This document shows, piece after piece, positions 23,057 through 34,280 of a DNA stretch of 64,000 nucleotides. The notes beneath the pieces were generated by a model, which did no database searches, was not told where the DNA came from, and was given only the letters and a program-made list of their open reading frames with translations. The stretch is taken from positions 214,053 through 278,052 of the forward strand of contig CAMBMS010000002.1 in NCBI GenBank assembly GCA_945868845.1. Reading direction: 5' to 3'. Numbering within the stretch: position 1 is the first letter of the stretch; every line of letters begins with the position of its first letter. Made by a program: the position numbers and the translations under genes. This DNA comes from Asaia bogorensis. Its GTDB lineage: Bacteria > Pseudomonadota > Alphaproteobacteria > Acetobacterales > Acetobacteraceae.

Positions 23057-24255
23057 GCGACGCACCTGACAAAACCACAAAAACCATCGAGATCAACAGC
23101 CACTCGATCAATTTCGGCCCGCAGCACCCTGCGGCGCATGGCGTGCTGCGCCTGATTTTGGAAATGGATGGGGAGGTGGTGGAACGCGCAGATCCGCATA
23201 TCGGCCTGCTGCATCGTGGCACCGAAAAACTGATCGAGTATAAAAGCTATATCCAGGCGGTGCCGTATTTCGACCGCCTCGATTACGTCTCCCCGATGTG
23301 CCAGGAACATGCATTTGCCCTGGCGGTCGAAAAATTGATGGGAATTGAGGCACCCGAGCGCGGTAAGTGGATTCGCACCCTTTTCGCAGAAATCACTCGC
23401 ATCCTAAATCACCTTCTTAACCTCACGACATACGCACTGGACGTGGGTGCGATCACCCCCGCGCTCTGGGCGTTCGAGGAGCGCGAGAAACTCATGGAAT
23501 TCCATGAGGCCGCGTCGGGCGCGCGCCTGCACGCGAACTATTTTCGTCCCGGTGGTGTCGCGAAAGACTTGCCTGCCGGATTGACCGATCAAATTGCCGA
23601 ATGGACGGAAAATTTTCCGAAATTTATCGACGATCTGGAAAATCTTCTAACATCTAATCGTATTTGGAAGCAGCGCACCGTTGATATCGGCGTCCTTAGC
23701 GCAGAAGAAGCGCTTGCCTGGGGCTTTTCCGGCCCCTGTCTGCGTGCCTCCGGCGTGCCGTGGGATTTGCGAAAATCGCAACCCTACGACATGTATGACC
23801 AAGTGGAATTCAAGATCCCTGTCGCCCGTAACGGCGATTGCTATGACCGTTATCTGATTCGTGTCGCCGAAGTGCGCGAAAGCGTGCGCATTATCCAGCA
23901 ATGTCTAGCGAAGATGCGCCCTGGCCCAGTCAAGACGCAGGATAACAAGATTTCACCTCCGTCGCGGGAAAATATGAAGCGTTCGATGGAAGCCTTGATC
24001 CATCACTTCAAACTTTATACCGAGGGCTATCACGTGCCCGCCGGTGCCACCTATACCGCGGTCGAAAGCCCGAAGGGCGAATTTGGCGTCTATTTGGTGG
24101 CCGATGGCTCCAACCGCCCCTATCGTTGCAAGATTCGCGCTACCGGATTTGCCCATCTGCAAGCCACGGAAACCATGGCAAAGCGACACATGTTGGCGGA
24201 CGCCGTCGCGATCATCGGATCGCTCGACATCGTGTTCGGTGAGATCGACAGGTAA
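23053..24255 (+). CDS. nuoD: NADH-quinone oxidoreductase subunit D
   Basis: 400 residues, the 49-kDa subunit derived from NiFe-hydrogenase large subunits. [20 protein letters not shown] and [18 protein letters not shown] carry the quinone-site histidines; the C-terminus DIVFGEIDR is conserved. Forms the quinone cavity with NuoB. Overlaps nuoC by 4 bases and precedes nuoE by 3. Confidence 0.97.
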   Translation: MSDAPDKTTKTIEINSHSINFGPQHPAAHGVLRLILEMDGEVVERADPHIGLLHRGTEKLIEYKSYIQAVPYFDRLDYVSPMCQEHAFALAVEKLMGIEAPERGKWIRTLFAEITRILNHLLNLTTYALDVGAITPALWAFEEREKLMEFHEAASGARLHANYFRPGGVAKDLPAGLTDQIAEWTENFPKFIDDLENLLTSNRIWKQRTVDIGVLSAEEALAWGFSGPCLRASGVPWDLRKSQPYDMYDQVEFKIPVARNGDCYDRYLIRVAEVRESVRIIQQCLAKMRPGPVKTQDNKISPPSRENMKRSMEALIHHFKLYTEGYHVPAGATYTAVESPKGEFGVYLVADGSNRPYRCKIRATGFAHLQATETMAKRHMLADAVAIIGSLDIVFGEIDR

Positions 24256-24258
24256 CCC

Positions 24259-24891
24259 ATGGCCGAGAATTCTTTCCATGATGTCGTGCAGCTCCAGAAT
24301 TTTACTTTCGATACCGAAAGCGAGGATGCCATTGCGACGCACTTAAAAAAATACCCGCCGGAGAAGAAGGCTTCCGCTGTGCTGCCACTGCTCGATATTG
24401 TCCAACGCCAGATGAAGCGCCAGACCGACAGCGCTTGGGTGCCGCGCGTCGCTATGGATGTGGTCGCCGAACGCCTGGGAATGGCCCCGATCCGTGTCTA
24501 CGAAGTCGCGACATTTTATTTGATGTTCAACATGCAGCCTGTAGGAAAATGGCATTTGCAGCTTTGCACCACCACCCCCTGCTGGCTCCGCGGCTCCGAT
24601 GATGTGGTGAAAATCTGCCGTGACATTACCGGTATCAAGGGCTGGGGTGAAACCAGTGCCGACGGACAATTCACCATGACGGAAGTGGAATGTGTCGGTG
24701 CCTGCGTGAACGCACCGATCCTGCAGGTTAACGACGATTTCTATGAAGATATGGATGCGGAGACTACGACGGAGTTGCTGGAAGCGTTGCGGCGCGGGAC
24801 TCCGCCACCCGTGGGATCGATGAAGGGCCGGCAAGGCTCGGCACCCGAAGGCGGCCCCACCACCCTGCTCGACATAAAGCCGGCGGAGTAA
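24259..24891 (+). CDS. nuoE: NADH-quinone oxidoreductase subunit E
   Basis: 210 residues, thioredoxin-like [2Fe-2S] protein (24-kDa subunit). Cluster N1a ligands are C103 and C108 (QLCTTTPCW) and C145 and C149 (VECVGACVN). The C-terminal extension after about 165 is longer than in E. coli, as usual in alphaproteobacteria. Works with NuoF in the NADH-oxidising module. Confidence 0.96.
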   Translation: MAENSFHDVVQLQNFTFDTESEDAIATHLKKYPPEKKASAVLPLLDIVQRQMKRQTDSAWVPRVAMDVVAERLGMAPIRVYEVATFYLMFNMQPVGKWHLQLCTTTPCWLRGSDDVVKICRDITGIKGWGETSADGQFTMTEVECVGACVNAPILQVNDDFYEDMDAETTTELLEALRRGTPPPVGSMKGRQGSAPEGGPTTLLDIKPAE

Positions 24892-24899
24892 GTAAATCG

Positions 24900-26186
24900 A
24901 TGCTGAGCGACAAGGACCGCGTCTATACCAATCTCTACGGCTTGCATGACTGGCGGTTGGCCGGCGCACGCGCGCGTGGCGACTGGGACGGCACAAAAAA
25001 CATCCTTGCGCGCGGGCGCGAGGCGATCGTAGAGGAAGTAAAATCCTCCGGCCTGCGCGGCCGCGGCGGCGCAGGCTTCCCCACGGGGCTGAAATGGTCC
25101 TTCATGCCGAAGCAAACGGATGGCCCAGCCTATCTTATCGTCAACGCCGATGAATCCGAACCTGGGACCTGCAAGGACCGCGATATACTGCGCCACGATC
25201 CGCATAAGCTGGTCGAGGGTTGCCTCGTCGCCGGTTTTGCCATGGGCGCCACGGCGGCGTTTATCTATATTCGCGGCGAATTCTATAACGAAGCGCGCAA
25301 CCTGCAATTCGCCATCGACGAAGCATATGAAGCCGGCTTGATCGGCAAAAATGCCTGTGGGTCCGGCTATGCTTACGATGTGTTCCTCCATCGTGGCGCC
25401 GGCGCCTATATCTGTGGAGAAGAAACCGCGCTGATCGAAAGCCTGGAAGGTAAGAAAGGTATGCCCCGCCTGAAGCCGCCTTTCCCGGCGGCGATGGGCC
25501 TCTATGGCCGGCCTTCTACGGTGAACAACGTGGAATCGATTTCGGTGGCGCCCACCATCCTGCGGCGTGGCGCTGCCTGGTTTTCCGCCATGGGACGTCC
25601 CAACAACACGGGGACAAAGCTTTTCTGTATTTCCGGCCACGTGAACAAGCCGTGCAATGTGGAAGAAGAGCTAGGAATTCCGATGCGTGAGCTAATTGAA
25701 AAATATGCGGGCGGCGTGCGCGGCGGCTGGGATAATCTGTTGGCGGTCATCCCCGGTGGCGCCTCCGTCCCTTTATTACCGAAAGCGATGTGCGACGAAG
25801 CGCTGATGGATTTCGATTCGCTCCGCAACATGCGTTCCGGCCTCGGCACCGCTGCGGTGATCGTGATGGATAAATCTACCGATATCATCAAAGCGATCGC
25901 GCGCCTGTCGCAATTCTACAAACATGAAAGCTGCGGCCAGTGCACGCCTTGTCGCGAAGGCACTGGCTGGATGATGCGCGTCATGAATCGCATGGTGCAG
26001 GGGCGCGCGGATATCGACGAAATCGACACGCTTGAAAAGGTCACGCGCCAGATCGAGGGCCACACGATCTGCGCTCTTGGTGATGCTGCGGCCTGGCCGA
26101 TACAGGGTCTGATCCGCCATTTTCGTTCGGTGATGGAAGACCGCATTGCCGCTTATAAATCCAGCCAGCGCATGGCGGCGGAGTAG
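24900..26186 (+). CDS. nuoF: NADH-quinone oxidoreductase subunit F
   Basis: 428 residues (51-kDa subunit). Glycine-rich FMN/NADH site [16 protein letters not shown], then [13 protein letters not shown], and the N3 [4Fe-4S] cluster ligands C345, C348, C351 ([11 protein letters not shown]) and C391 (TICALGDAA). Entry point of electrons from NADH. Eight bases after nuoE. Confidence 0.97.
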   Translation: MLSDKDRVYTNLYGLHDWRLAGARARGDWDGTKNILARGREAIVEEVKSSGLRGRGGAGFPTGLKWSFMPKQTDGPAYLIVNADESEPGTCKDRDILRHDPHKLVEGCLVAGFAMGATAAFIYIRGEFYNEARNLQFAIDEAYEAGLIGKNACGSGYAYDVFLHRGAGAYICGEETALIESLEGKKGMPRLKPPFPAAMGLYGRPSTVNNVESISVAPTILRRGAAWFSAMGRPNNTGTKLFCISGHVNKPCNVEEELGIPMRELIEKYAGGVRGGWDNLLAVIPGGASVPLLPKAMCDEALMDFDSLRNMRSGLGTAAVIVMDKSTDIIKAIARLSQFYKHESCGQCTPCREGTGWMMRVMNRMVQGRADIDEIDTLEKVTRQIEGHTICALGDAAAWPIQGLIRHFRSVMEDRIAAYKSSQRMAAE

Positions 26187-26189
26187 ACC

Positions 26190-28247
26190 ATGCCGAAGCT
26201 CACTATCGACGGGATCGAAGTCGAAGTCCCTCCCGGCTCCACCGTGTTGCAAGCCATGGAGGCCGCCCGCATCGAAGTGCCGCGCTTCTGCTACCATGAA
26301 CGCCTTTCCATTGCTGGTAATTGTCGCATGTGCCTGGTGGAAATCGAAAAAACTCCGCCAAAGCCCATCTCGTCCTGCACCTATCCGGCCGGCGAGGGTA
26401 TGGTGGTCCACACCGATACTTCGATGGTGCGTAATGGGCGAAAGGGTGTGATGGAATTTCTGCTCATCAACCACCCGCTAGATTGCCCGATCTGCGACCA
26501 GGGTGGCGAATGCGATTTGCAGGACCAGGCGGTCGCATACGGTTCAGATACCTCGCGCTACGATGAAAACAAGCGCGCTGTGCCGGACAAAAATCTCGGC
26601 CCGCTGGTGAAGACCGTGATGACCCGCTGCATCCACTGCACGCGCTGCATCCGCTTCATTACCGAGGTTGCCGGCGTTCCTGAACTCGGTGCCACCGCGC
26701 GCGGCGAGGGAATGGAGGTTGGCACCTATGTCGAAAAAGCCCTCTCATCCGAACTTTCCGGTAACATCATCGATCTGTGCCCCGTTGGCGCTCTGACCTC
26801 AAAACCCTACGCCTTTACCGCGCGGTCCTGGGAATTGCAGAAAACTGACAGCGTGGATGTGTTGGATGCAGTGGGTACCAATATCCGTGTCGACGCGCGT
26901 GGCTCCGAAATACTCCGAATTTTGCCGCGCCTGAACGAGGACGTGAATGAAGAATGGCTAGGCGATAAATCCCGCTTCTCCGTCGACGGGCTGAAGCGCC
27001 GGCGACTAGACCGGCCCTGGGTGAAGCGCGATGGCAAGTTGCAGCCGGCTAGCTGGGACGAAGCCTTTGCTATCATCGCGGACAGAATTCGGGATACGCA
27101 GGTCAACCGGATCGGGGCCATCGCCGGCGACCTGATGGACGCCGAAAGCATGCTGGCGCTGAAAGACCTGTTCACCGCGTTGGGCTCGCGAAACCTCGAT
27201 TGCCGCCAGGACAATGCTGCGCTCGATGCCACCCGCCGCGATTTTTATACTTTCAACACCTCCATCGCCGGGATCGAGGACGCTGACGCACTACTGATCA
27301 TCGGCTCCAATCCGCGCAAGGAAGCTCCCGTGCTTAACGCGCGCATCCGTAAGCGTGGTATCATCGGTATGTTCCCCATTGGTGTGATCGGGGAGAACGC
27401 GGACCTGACTTATAAAACCCAAAATCTTGGTGCCGGGCCGGATGCGTTGAGAGCCCTGCTCAGCGGCACGCATGTGTTCAGCGAAACGCTGCGCGCGGCA
27501 CGAAATCCGATGATCATCGTCGGCCAGGGTGCGCTCACCCGGCCCGATGGGGCTGCCGTGCTGGCGGCTGCATGGAAACTGGCCGCCGAGACTGGCACGC
27601 TTACCGCCGAATGGCATGGTTTCAACGTGTTGCACACAGCCGCCGCGCGCGTGGGCGGCATGGATCTCGGCTTCCTGCCCGGACCCGGCGGTAAATCCGC
27701 TGCGGACATGGCGGGTAATATGGATGTGCTCTGGCTTCTTGGCGCCGACGAGATCGAGGCTACGAGAATTCCCGCCAGTACGTTCGTTATCTACCAAGGA
27801 CATCACGGTGATGCCGGTGCCGCCCGAGCCGACGTCATCCTGCCGGGTGCAGCGTATACGGAAAAGAACGGCACCTATGTTAACACCGAAGGCCGGGTGC
27901 AGCGCGGCGCGTTGGCGATATTCCCGCCCGGGGAAGCGCGGGAGGACTGGAAGATCATCCGGGCGCTGTCTGAAAAACTGGGGCACACCCTCCCCTATAA
28001 CGATATCGACACCTTGCGTGCCCGCCTGGAACGGGCGAACCCGGTCTTTGCTCGTGTGGGATATTTACCGCGCTTTGGCTGCTCGGATCGTACTGGCCCC
28101 TCGGGAGATGCTGCTGCGATGGGGAGTGCCCCTTTTGCTTCGCCGATGAAGAACTACTACCAGACCGATCCGATCAGCCGCGCTAGTCCCACCATGGCGG
28201 AATGCACGGCGAGCTTTGCGCCGCAAGTGCAAGTGGCGGCGGAGTAA
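26190..28247 (+). CDS. nuoG: NADH-quinone oxidoreductase subunit G
   Basis: 685 residues. N-terminal [2Fe-2S] ferredoxin domain (C34, C45, C48, C63), then the H95/C99/C102/C108 [4Fe-4S] site (HPLDCPICDQGGECDLQ) and a second site RCIHCTRCIRF. The remainder is a molybdopterin-oxidoreductase-like domain without cofactor. Length is normal for the alphaproteobacterial 75-kDa form, with no extra N7 cluster. Three bases after nuoF. Confidence 0.96.
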   Translation: MPKLTIDGIEVEVPPGSTVLQAMEAARIEVPRFCYHERLSIAGNCRMCLVEIEKTPPKPISSCTYPAGEGMVVHTDTSMVRNGRKGVMEFLLINHPLDCPICDQGGECDLQDQAVAYGSDTSRYDENKRAVPDKNLGPLVKTVMTRCIHCTRCIRFITEVAGVPELGATARGEGMEVGTYVEKALSSELSGNIIDLCPVGALTSKPYAFTARSWELQKTDSVDVLDAVGTNIRVDARGSEILRILPRLNEDVNEEWLGDKSRFSVDGLKRRRLDRPWVKRDGKLQPASWDEAFAIIADRIRDTQVNRIGAIAGDLMDAESMLALKDLFTALGSRNLDCRQDNAALDATRRDFYTFNTSIAGIEDADALLIIGSNPRKEAPVLNARIRKRGIIGMFPIGVIGENADLTYKTQNLGAGPDALRALLSGTHVFSETLRAARNPMIIVGQGALTRPDGAAVLAAAWKLAAETGTLTAEWHGFNVLHTAAARVGGMDLGFLPGPGGKSAADMAGNMDVLWLLGADEIEATRIPASTFVIYQGHHGDAGAARADVILPGAAYTEKNGTYVNTEGRVQRGALAIFPPGEAREDWKIIRALSEKLGHTLPYNDIDTLRARLERANPVFARVGYLPRFGCSDRTGPSGDAAAMGSAPFASPMKNYYQTDPISRASPTMAECTASFAPQVQVAAE

Positions 28248-28253
28248 GCGGGA

Positions 28254-29273
28254 ATGGAATTGCTGATCGATTTCTTGTTGCACAACATCATCGGCCAGGT
28301 GATTCTGATCTTCCTGAAAGCGCTTGTCCTGCTGGTGCCACTGCTGATCGCGGTGGCTTATCTGACCTATGCCGAGCGGAAGGTGATGGCGGCCATCCAG
28401 CTGCGCAAAGGCCCGAACGTGGTCGGTCCGTTCGGCTTGCTCCAGCCCTTTGCGGACGCCATCAAGATGGTGACGAAGGAAACCATCATCCCCGCTGAGT
28501 CCAATCGCATCCTGTTTCTTCTGGCGCCGATGATCACCTTCATGCTGGCGATGATTGCCTGGGCGGTGATCCCGGTGAACGATGGCTGGGCGATCGCCGA
28601 TATCAATGTGGGCGTGCTGTATTTGTTCGCGATTTCCTCGCTTGGTGTGTACGGCATCATTATCGCCGGCTGGGCGAGTAACTCGAAATACGCCTTTCTC
28701 GGTGCCCTACGCTCGGCGGCGCAGATGGTCAGCTATGAAGTTTCCATGGGCTTCGTCATCGTCACGGTGCTGATCTGCGTGGGAAGCTTGAATTTGACGG
28801 AGATCGTCCGCGCCCAGGAAAAAATCTGGTTCGCCATTCCGCTGTTCCCGATGTTCATCATCTTCTTCATCTCGGCGCTTGCGGAGACCAACCGTTCCCC
28901 CTTTGACCTGCCGGAAGGTGAGAGTGAGATCGTCGCCGGTTTCTTCGTCGAATACTCGTCCATGAGTTTTGGCCTCTTCTTCCTCGGCGAATACGCGAAT
29001 ATGATTCTCATGAGCGCGATGATCACGATCCTGTTCCTGGGTGGCTGGTATGGGCCACTCGGTATTTTGCCCGCGCTTGGCCCGCTTTGGTTCATCGGCA
29101 AGGTCTGTTTCCTGCTATTCGTCTTTATCTGGGTACGCGCGACCTTTCCGCGCTTTCGCTATGATCAGTTGATGCGCCTCGGCTGGAAGATTTTTCTGCC
29201 ATTCTCCCTGCTCTGGCTGGTGCTTACTGCGGGGGTACTGATGGCCTTTGGATGGTTGCCGAATGCATCATAA
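28254..29273 (+). CDS. nuoH: NADH-quinone oxidoreductase subunit H
   Basis: 339 residues, eight or more membrane helices. Conserved cytoplasmic loops [38 protein letters not shown] and [18 protein letters not shown] line the quinone entry channel. It links the peripheral arm to the membrane arm. Confidence 0.97.
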   Translation: MELLIDFLLHNIIGQVILIFLKALVLLVPLLIAVAYLTYAERKVMAAIQLRKGPNVVGPFGLLQPFADAIKMVTKETIIPAESNRILFLLAPMITFMLAMIAWAVIPVNDGWAIADINVGVLYLFAISSLGVYGIIIAGWASNSKYAFLGALRSAAQMVSYEVSMGFVIVTVLICVGSLNLTEIVRAQEKIWFAIPLFPMFIIFFISALAETNRSPFDLPEGESEIVAGFFVEYSSMSFGLFFLGEYANMILMSAMITILFLGGWYGPLGILPALGPLWFIGKVCFLLFVFIWVRATFPRFRYDQLMRLGWKIFLPFSLLWLVLTAGVLMAFGWLPNAS

Positions 29274-29300
29274 TCAAGCACGCCAAGAGGAACGCTGAAT

Positions 29301-29789
29301 ATGGCCTTCCTGGACCGTACTGTGCGCGCTTTGTTTCTGTGGGAGCTTGTCTCCGGCATGGCACTTACCTTGAAATATTTCTTCAAACCGAAAGTGACGA
29401 TCAACTATCCTTACGAAAAGGGCCCGATCAGTCCGCGCTTCAAGGGGGAGCACGCGCTGCGTCGCTACCCGAACGGTGAGGAGCGCTGCATTGCCTGCAA
29501 ATTGTGCGAGGCCGTCTGCCCGGCGCAGGCCATCACCATTGAGGCCGAGCCGCGCGACGATGGCTCGCGGCGCACCACGCGCTATGACATCGACATGACG
29601 AAATGCATCTATTGCGGGTTGTGCGAGGAAGCCTGTCCGGTGGATGCGATCGTCGAAGGCCCGAATTTCGAATTCGCGACGGAGACGCGGGAAGAGCTTA
29701 TGTACAATAAGGACAAGTTGATCGCGAATGGCGACCGCTGGGAGGTGGAGATTGCCAAACGCCTCGAACTCGATGGGCCGTACCGGTGA
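29301..29789 (+). CDS. nuoI: NADH-quinone oxidoreductase subunit I
   Basis: 162 residues. Two [4Fe-4S] ferredoxin motifs: C63/C66/C69/C73 ([12 protein letters not shown]) and C102/C105/C108/C112 ([12 protein letters not shown]), clusters N6a and N6b. An amphipathic N-terminal helix (residues 1-28) anchors it to the membrane arm. Eight bases before nuoJ. Confidence 0.97.
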   Translation: MAFLDRTVRALFLWELVSGMALTLKYFFKPKVTINYPYEKGPISPRFKGEHALRRYPNGEERCIACKLCEAVCPAQAITIEAEPRDDGSRRTTRYDIDMTKCIYCGLCEEACPVDAIVEGPNFEFATETREELMYNKDKLIANGDRWEVEIAKRLELDGPYR

Positions 29790-29796
29790 ATACCCG

Positions 29797-30516
29797 ATGA
29801 TCGTCGCCATTGCCTTTTACGTTTTTGCCGCCATCCTACTAATCTCCGCCACCCTGGTGGTGACGGCACAGAACCCCGTGCATTCGGTACTGTGGCTGAT
29901 TCTCGGATTCTTCAACGCCGCGGTCTTGTTCTTGCTCGTCGGCGCCGAATTCCTGGCGATGATTCTCGTCATTGTCTATGTCGGCGCCGTGGCTGTTCTC
30001 TTCTTGTTTGTCGTCATGATGCTGGATGTGAATTTCGCTGAATTGCGCTCGGGCTATCAGCGCTATCTGCCTATCGGTGGTACCATCGGCGTTATTTTTT
30101 TTGTTGAACTGATGTTTGTGCTCGGTGGGTGGAAACTGGCTCCCGATGCCGTAAAACTGCGGCTTTCGCCCACGCCGACCAATGTGCAGAATACCGCCGC
30201 GCTGGGGAAAGTCCTGTATACGGATTATATTTTCCTGTTCCAGGCGGCTGGCTTAGTGCTTCTGGTGGCTATGATCGGTGCGATTGTCCTCACGTTGCGT
30301 GACAAACGCACATCGCGTCATCAGGTAATCGCTGATCAGCTTGCCCGCACCCCGGCCGACACGATCGAGCTAATGGAGGTGGGCATTGGCGCTGGCGTTA
30401 AGACGCTGGGTATTCTGCGCCCCAAATCGCCGAGAATCGCCGCGCCCGTCCATGACGCCGGCGATAACGGTGCCCATGGGCACGGAGGCGGCCATTACCC
30501 GTCGGAGACAAGATAA
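29797..30516 (+). CDS. nuoJ: NADH-quinone oxidoreductase subunit J
   Basis: 239 residues with five predicted membrane helices; helix 3 carries the characteristic [20 protein letters not shown] with the conserved YVGA segment. ATG at 29797 gives [10 protein letters not shown]; an earlier in-frame ATG would overlap nuoI. The tail after about 195 is long and ends in a His/Gly-rich stretch (GAHGHGGGH). Its stop TAA shares one base with the nuoK ATG. Confidence 0.95.
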   Translation: MIVAIAFYVFAAILLISATLVVTAQNPVHSVLWLILGFFNAAVLFLLVGAEFLAMILVIVYVGAVAVLFLFVVMMLDVNFAELRSGYQRYLPIGGTIGVIFFVELMFVLGGWKLAPDAVKLRLSPTPTNVQNTAALGKVLYTDYIFLFQAAGLVLLVAMIGAIVLTLRDKRTSRHQVIADQLARTPADTIELMEVGIGAGVKTLGILRPKSPRIAAPVHDAGDNGAHGHGGGHYPSETR

Positions 30517-30824
30517 TGGAAATCGGCCTCGGTCATTATCTGACGGTCAGCGCTATTCTGCTGGTGCTCGGTATCTTTGGCATCTTCCTGAACCGCAAGA
30601 ATATCATCGTCATCCTGATGTCGGTGGAATTGATCCTGCTGGCGGTGAACCTGAATTTTGTGGCGTTCTCCGCCGTTCTGGGCGATCTGGTAGGACAGAT
30701 TTTCGCGATGTTCGTGCTCACGGTCGCCGCGGCGGAAGCCGCCATCGGCCTGGCTATTGTCGTCATTTATTTCCGCAACCGCGGCTCGATCCAGGTCGAG
30801 GACGTGAATCTGATGAAGGGCTGA
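30516..30824 (+). CDS. nuoK: NADH-quinone oxidoreductase subunit K
   Basis: 102 residues, three membrane helices, MrpC-like. [24 protein letters not shown] segment ([20 protein letters not shown]) holds the conserved helix-2 glutamate and [13 protein letters not shown] the helix-3 one, both on the proton path. Overlaps nuoJ by one base (TAATG). Confidence 0.96.
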   Translation: MEIGLGHYLTVSAILLVLGIFGIFLNRKNIIVILMSVELILLAVNLNFVAFSAVLGDLVGQIFAMFVLTVAAAEAAIGLAIVVIYFRNRGSIQVEDVNLMKG

Positions 30825-30825
30825 G

Positions 30826-32754
30826 ATGATCTACGCCGTCGCCGTCTTCGCGCCGCTGTTCGGATCCCTGATCGCCCTTTTGCTGGGCAAGCAGATTGGG
30901 GACCGCGCCGCGCAGGCCGTTACTATCCTATGCATGATCCTGGCGTCGATCTGCGGCGCCATCGCTTTTTTTGACCTTGCGTTCCACACTGCGCAACCTG
31001 GCGTGATCTCGCTCGGCACCTGGATTGATGTTGGAAGTTTTCATGTCAACTGGGCGCTGCGCTACGACATGCTGGCGGCGGTGATGGTCGCCATGGTCAC
31101 CTTCATCGCCATGCTCATCCATGTCTATTCCGTCGGCTATATGAGCCATGACGCGACGATCTGGCGGTTCTTTAGTTATCTTTCTCTCTTTAGCTTCGCT
31201 ATGCTGATGTTGGTGACGGCCGATAACCTGTTGCAGTTGTTCTTCGGCTGGGAAGGCGTCGGCCTCGCCTCCTATTTGCTCATTGGTTACTGGTATGATC
31301 GCCCATCGGCCTGCGCGGCCGCGATCAAGGCGTTTATTGTCAACCGCGTGGGAGATCTGTTCTTCGCCATTGGCGTGGCGCTGGTGTTCGTGAAGTTCGG
31401 TTCCATCGAATTTTCCGTCATTTTTCCGGCCGTTGCCCAGCATCAGGCAGACACGTACCCATTGTTTGGCACCGTCTTGCCGGCGTTCGAGGTGATCGGC
31501 GTGCTGCTTTTCCTCGGTGCGATGGGCAAGTCGGCGCAGCTCGGCCTGCACACCTGGCTGCCGGACGCGATGGAGGGCCCGACGCCGGTCTCTGCCCTGA
31601 TCCATGCCGCTACCATGGTCACGGCCGGCGTATTCCTGATGGGGCGCATGTCGCCCTTGATGGAATACGCCCCTTACGCGCTAGCCTTTGTGACCATCGT
31701 CGGGGCATCGACCGCGCTGTTCGCTGCAACCATTGGCTGCGTGCAGAACGATATTAAGCGCGTGATTGCCTATTCCACCTGTTCGCAACTTGGCTACATG
31801 TTCATGGCGGCGGGCGTGGGCGTGTATCAGGCATCGATCTTTCACCTCATAACGCATGCCTTTTTTAAGGCGCTGCTATTCCTGGGCGCCGGCGCGGTGA
31901 TCCATGCGATGTCCGACGAACAGGATATCCGGAAAATGGGCGGCATCTGGAAGAAAATCCCTGCGACCTATATCGCCATGTGGGTTGGCAGCGTCGCGCT
32001 GGCCGGTATCTACCCCTTCGCCGGTTATTTCTCTAAGGATGCGATTATCGAGGCCACCTACGCCGCGCACACCTCTGTCGGCCAGTACGCCTTCTTCTGC
32101 GCCATCGCCGCGGCCTTCCTCACGGCCTTTTATTCCTGGCGCCTGCTGATCCTAACCTTCCACGGCAAGCCGCGTGCCGAACATCACGTGATGGAACACG
32201 TGCATGAATCGCCGCTGGTCATGCTGCTGCCCTTATTCCTGTTGGCCGGTGGCGCGCTGGTCAGCGGTTTTGCGTTGAAGGAGTGGTTCATCGGTCATCA
32301 CTGGGCGGAATTTTGGGCTGGCAGCATCGTCAACGCGCCCGCAAATCAGGTGCTGGACGCAATGCATCATGTCCCCGCCTGGGTCGCCCTGTCGCCCAGT
32401 GTGGTGGGGTTCGCGGGTATCGCTCTGGCCTATATCCTCTATATGGCAATGCCCACCGTACCTGCTCAGATAGCGAACAGCTTCGGCCCGCTGTACCGTT
32501 TCCTGCTCAACAAATGGTATTTTGACGAGCTCTACGACCGCGTCCTTACCCGCCCGATACTCTTCATTGCGCGCCTCTTCTGGCAAGTGGGGGATGCTAC
32601 GATCATCGATGGTATGCCGAACGGTGCCGCCGCGCTGGCCGCCGGCATATCGCGCCAGGCGGTAAAACTGCAAACCGGGTCACTCGCCATCTATGGGTTC
32701 TCCATGTTGATAGGCGTCGTCGCGCTGGTCAGCGTCTTTCTTGTGTTCCGGTGA
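30826..32754 (+). CDS. nuoL: NADH-quinone oxidoreductase subunit L
   Basis: 642 residues, antiporter-like proton pump with about 16 membrane helices and a long lateral helix at the C-terminus. Conserved segments FFGWEGVGLASYLLIGYWYD, KSAQLGLHTWLPDAMEGPTP, SALIHAATMVTAGVFL and GAGAVIHAM. One base after nuoK; its stop overlaps a possible GTG start of nuoM. Confidence 0.97.
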   Translation: MIYAVAVFAPLFGSLIALLLGKQIGDRAAQAVTILCMILASICGAIAFFDLAFHTAQPGVISLGTWIDVGSFHVNWALRYDMLAAVMVAMVTFIAMLIHVYSVGYMSHDATIWRFFSYLSLFSFAMLMLVTADNLLQLFFGWEGVGLASYLLIGYWYDRPSACAAAIKAFIVNRVGDLFFAIGVALVFVKFGSIEFSVIFPAVAQHQADTYPLFGTVLPAFEVIGVLLFLGAMGKSAQLGLHTWLPDAMEGPTPVSALIHAATMVTAGVFLMGRMSPLMEYAPYALAFVTIVGASTALFAATIGCVQNDIKRVIAYSTCSQLGYMFMAAGVGVYQASIFHLITHAFFKALLFLGAGAVIHAMSDEQDIRKMGGIWKKIPATYIAMWVGSVALAGIYPFAGYFSKDAIIEATYAAHTSVGQYAFFCAIAAAFLTAFYSWRLLILTFHGKPRAEHHVMEHVHESPLVMLLPLFLLAGGALVSGFALKEWFIGHHWAEFWAGSIVNAPANQVLDAMHHVPAWVALSPSVVGFAGIALAYILYMAMPTVPAQIANSFGPLYRFLLNKWYFDELYDRVLTRPILFIARLFWQVGDATIIDGMPNGAAALAAGISRQAVKLQTGSLAIYGFSMLIGVVALVSVFLVFR

Positions 32755-32759
32755 GTGCG

Positions 32760-34280
32760 ATGAACGAAGTGGGTTTTCCCCTCCTGTCCATGCTCACCTG
32801 GCTGCCGCTGGTCGGCTGTGGTTTCTTGCTCGCGGTGCGTGGTGATGAGGAAACCGTAGCCTCCAACGCCCGCTGGACCGCGCTCTGGACTAGCCTGATC
32901 GTCTTCGCTCTCTCCATCCTGCTCTGGCTAAAATTTGACCAGCGCCAGGCCGGCTTTCAGTTTGTAGAGACTCTGCAATGGATGCCACAATACGGGTTGA
33001 ACTATAAAATGGGCGTGGACGGTATTTCCGTCTTGTTCGTGCTGCTGTCCACTGCGCTTACCCCCATCTGCATCCTTGCCAGTTGGGAATCGATCACGAA
33101 GAATGTGCGCGATTTCATGCTCGCCTTCCTGATCCTGGAAACGGCGATGGTGGGCATGTTCGCCGCTGCTGATTTTGTCATTTTTTACATGTTCTTCGAA
33201 GCCGTGCTAATCCCGATGTATCTCATCATTGGCGTCTGGGGCGGGCCGCGGCGGGTCTATGCCGCATTTAAGTTCTTTCTTTATACGCTCACCGGCTCCG
33301 TGCTGATGCTTCTCGCTTTGCTGGTGATGTGGCGTGTTGCCGGTACTACCGATCTTACCGTCATGCTAAAGACTCAGTTTGCACCCAGCCTACAAACTTG
33401 GTTGTTCCTGGCCTTCTTCGCCTCCTTCGCGGTCAAAGTGCCGATGTGGCCGCTACATACCTGGCTGCCGGATGCGCATGTGGAAGCACCCACTGCCGGT
33501 TCGGTCATCCTGGCCGGGGTGCTTTTGAAGATGGGGGCCTATGGCTTTCTGCGCTTTTCCATTCCGATGCTGCCGCAGGCAGCCGAATATTTTGCGCCGT
33601 TCATCTTCACCCTTTCTATCGTTGCCGTGATCTACACCTCCTTCGTCGCGCTAGCGCAGGAGGATATGAAGAAGCTGATCGCCTATTCGTCGGTTGCTCA
33701 TATGGGTCTTGTCACCATCGGCATATTTACCTTCAATGTGCAGGGCATCCAGGGTGCGTTGTTTCAGATGCTTTCGCACGGCATCGTTTCCGGTGCGTTG
33801 TTTCTCATCGTGGGTGTCGTCTATGACCGTATTCATTCTAGGGAGATTGCACGATATGGTGGCTTGGCGAATCGCATGCCGAAATATGCTTTAGTGTTCA
33901 TGTTGTTCAGCATGGCAAGCGTCGGCCTGCCCGGCACCGCCGGGTTCGTCGGTGAATTTTTAGTCATTCTGGGCGCCCTAAAGGTGAATTTCTGGCTCGC
34001 TTTCCTCAGCGCCACCGGCATGATCCTGGGTGCCGCCTATATGCTTTATCTCTATCGGCGGGTGGTCTTCGGCACCATCACGCGTGACGATCTAAAGTCT
34101 ATTGTCGATCTGTCGCCGCGCGAAATTGTTATTTTTGCTCCTCTGGTGATCCTCACGTTGTGGATGGGCATTTATCCCTCTAGCTTTACTGCCTTCTTTG
34201 AAGCCAGCGTGGCACAGATGGTGAAATCGCATAGCGCGGCGATCACCGGTGGGATCCAGCTTGCCGGAGGGGCCAACTGA
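32760..34280 (+). CDS. nuoM: NADH-quinone oxidoreductase subunit M
   Basis: 506 residues from ATG 32760 (MNEVGFPLLS); a GTG at 32751 would add three residues and overlap nuoL. Antiporter-like subunit with about 14 helices: FYMFFEAVLIPMYLIIGVWG, KVPMWPLHTWLPDAHVEAPT and YSSVAHMGLVTIGIF. Last base shared with nuoN's ATG (TGATG). Confidence 0.96.
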   Translation: MNEVGFPLLSMLTWLPLVGCGFLLAVRGDEETVASNARWTALWTSLIVFALSILLWLKFDQRQAGFQFVETLQWMPQYGLNYKMGVDGISVLFVLLSTALTPICILASWESITKNVRDFMLAFLILETAMVGMFAAADFVIFYMFFEAVLIPMYLIIGVWGGPRRVYAAFKFFLYTLTGSVLMLLALLVMWRVAGTTDLTVMLKTQFAPSLQTWLFLAFFASFAVKVPMWPLHTWLPDAHVEAPTAGSVILAGVLLKMGAYGFLRFSIPMLPQAAEYFAPFIFTLSIVAVIYTSFVALAQEDMKKLIAYSSVAHMGLVTIGIFTFNVQGIQGALFQMLSHGIVSGALFLIVGVVYDRIHSREIARYGGLANRMPKYALVFMLFSMASVGLPGTAGFVGEFLVILGALKVNFWLAFLSATGMILGAAYMLYLYRRVVFGTITRDDLKSIVDLSPREIVIFAPLVILTLWMGIYPSSFTAFFEASVAQMVKSHSAAITGGIQLAGGAN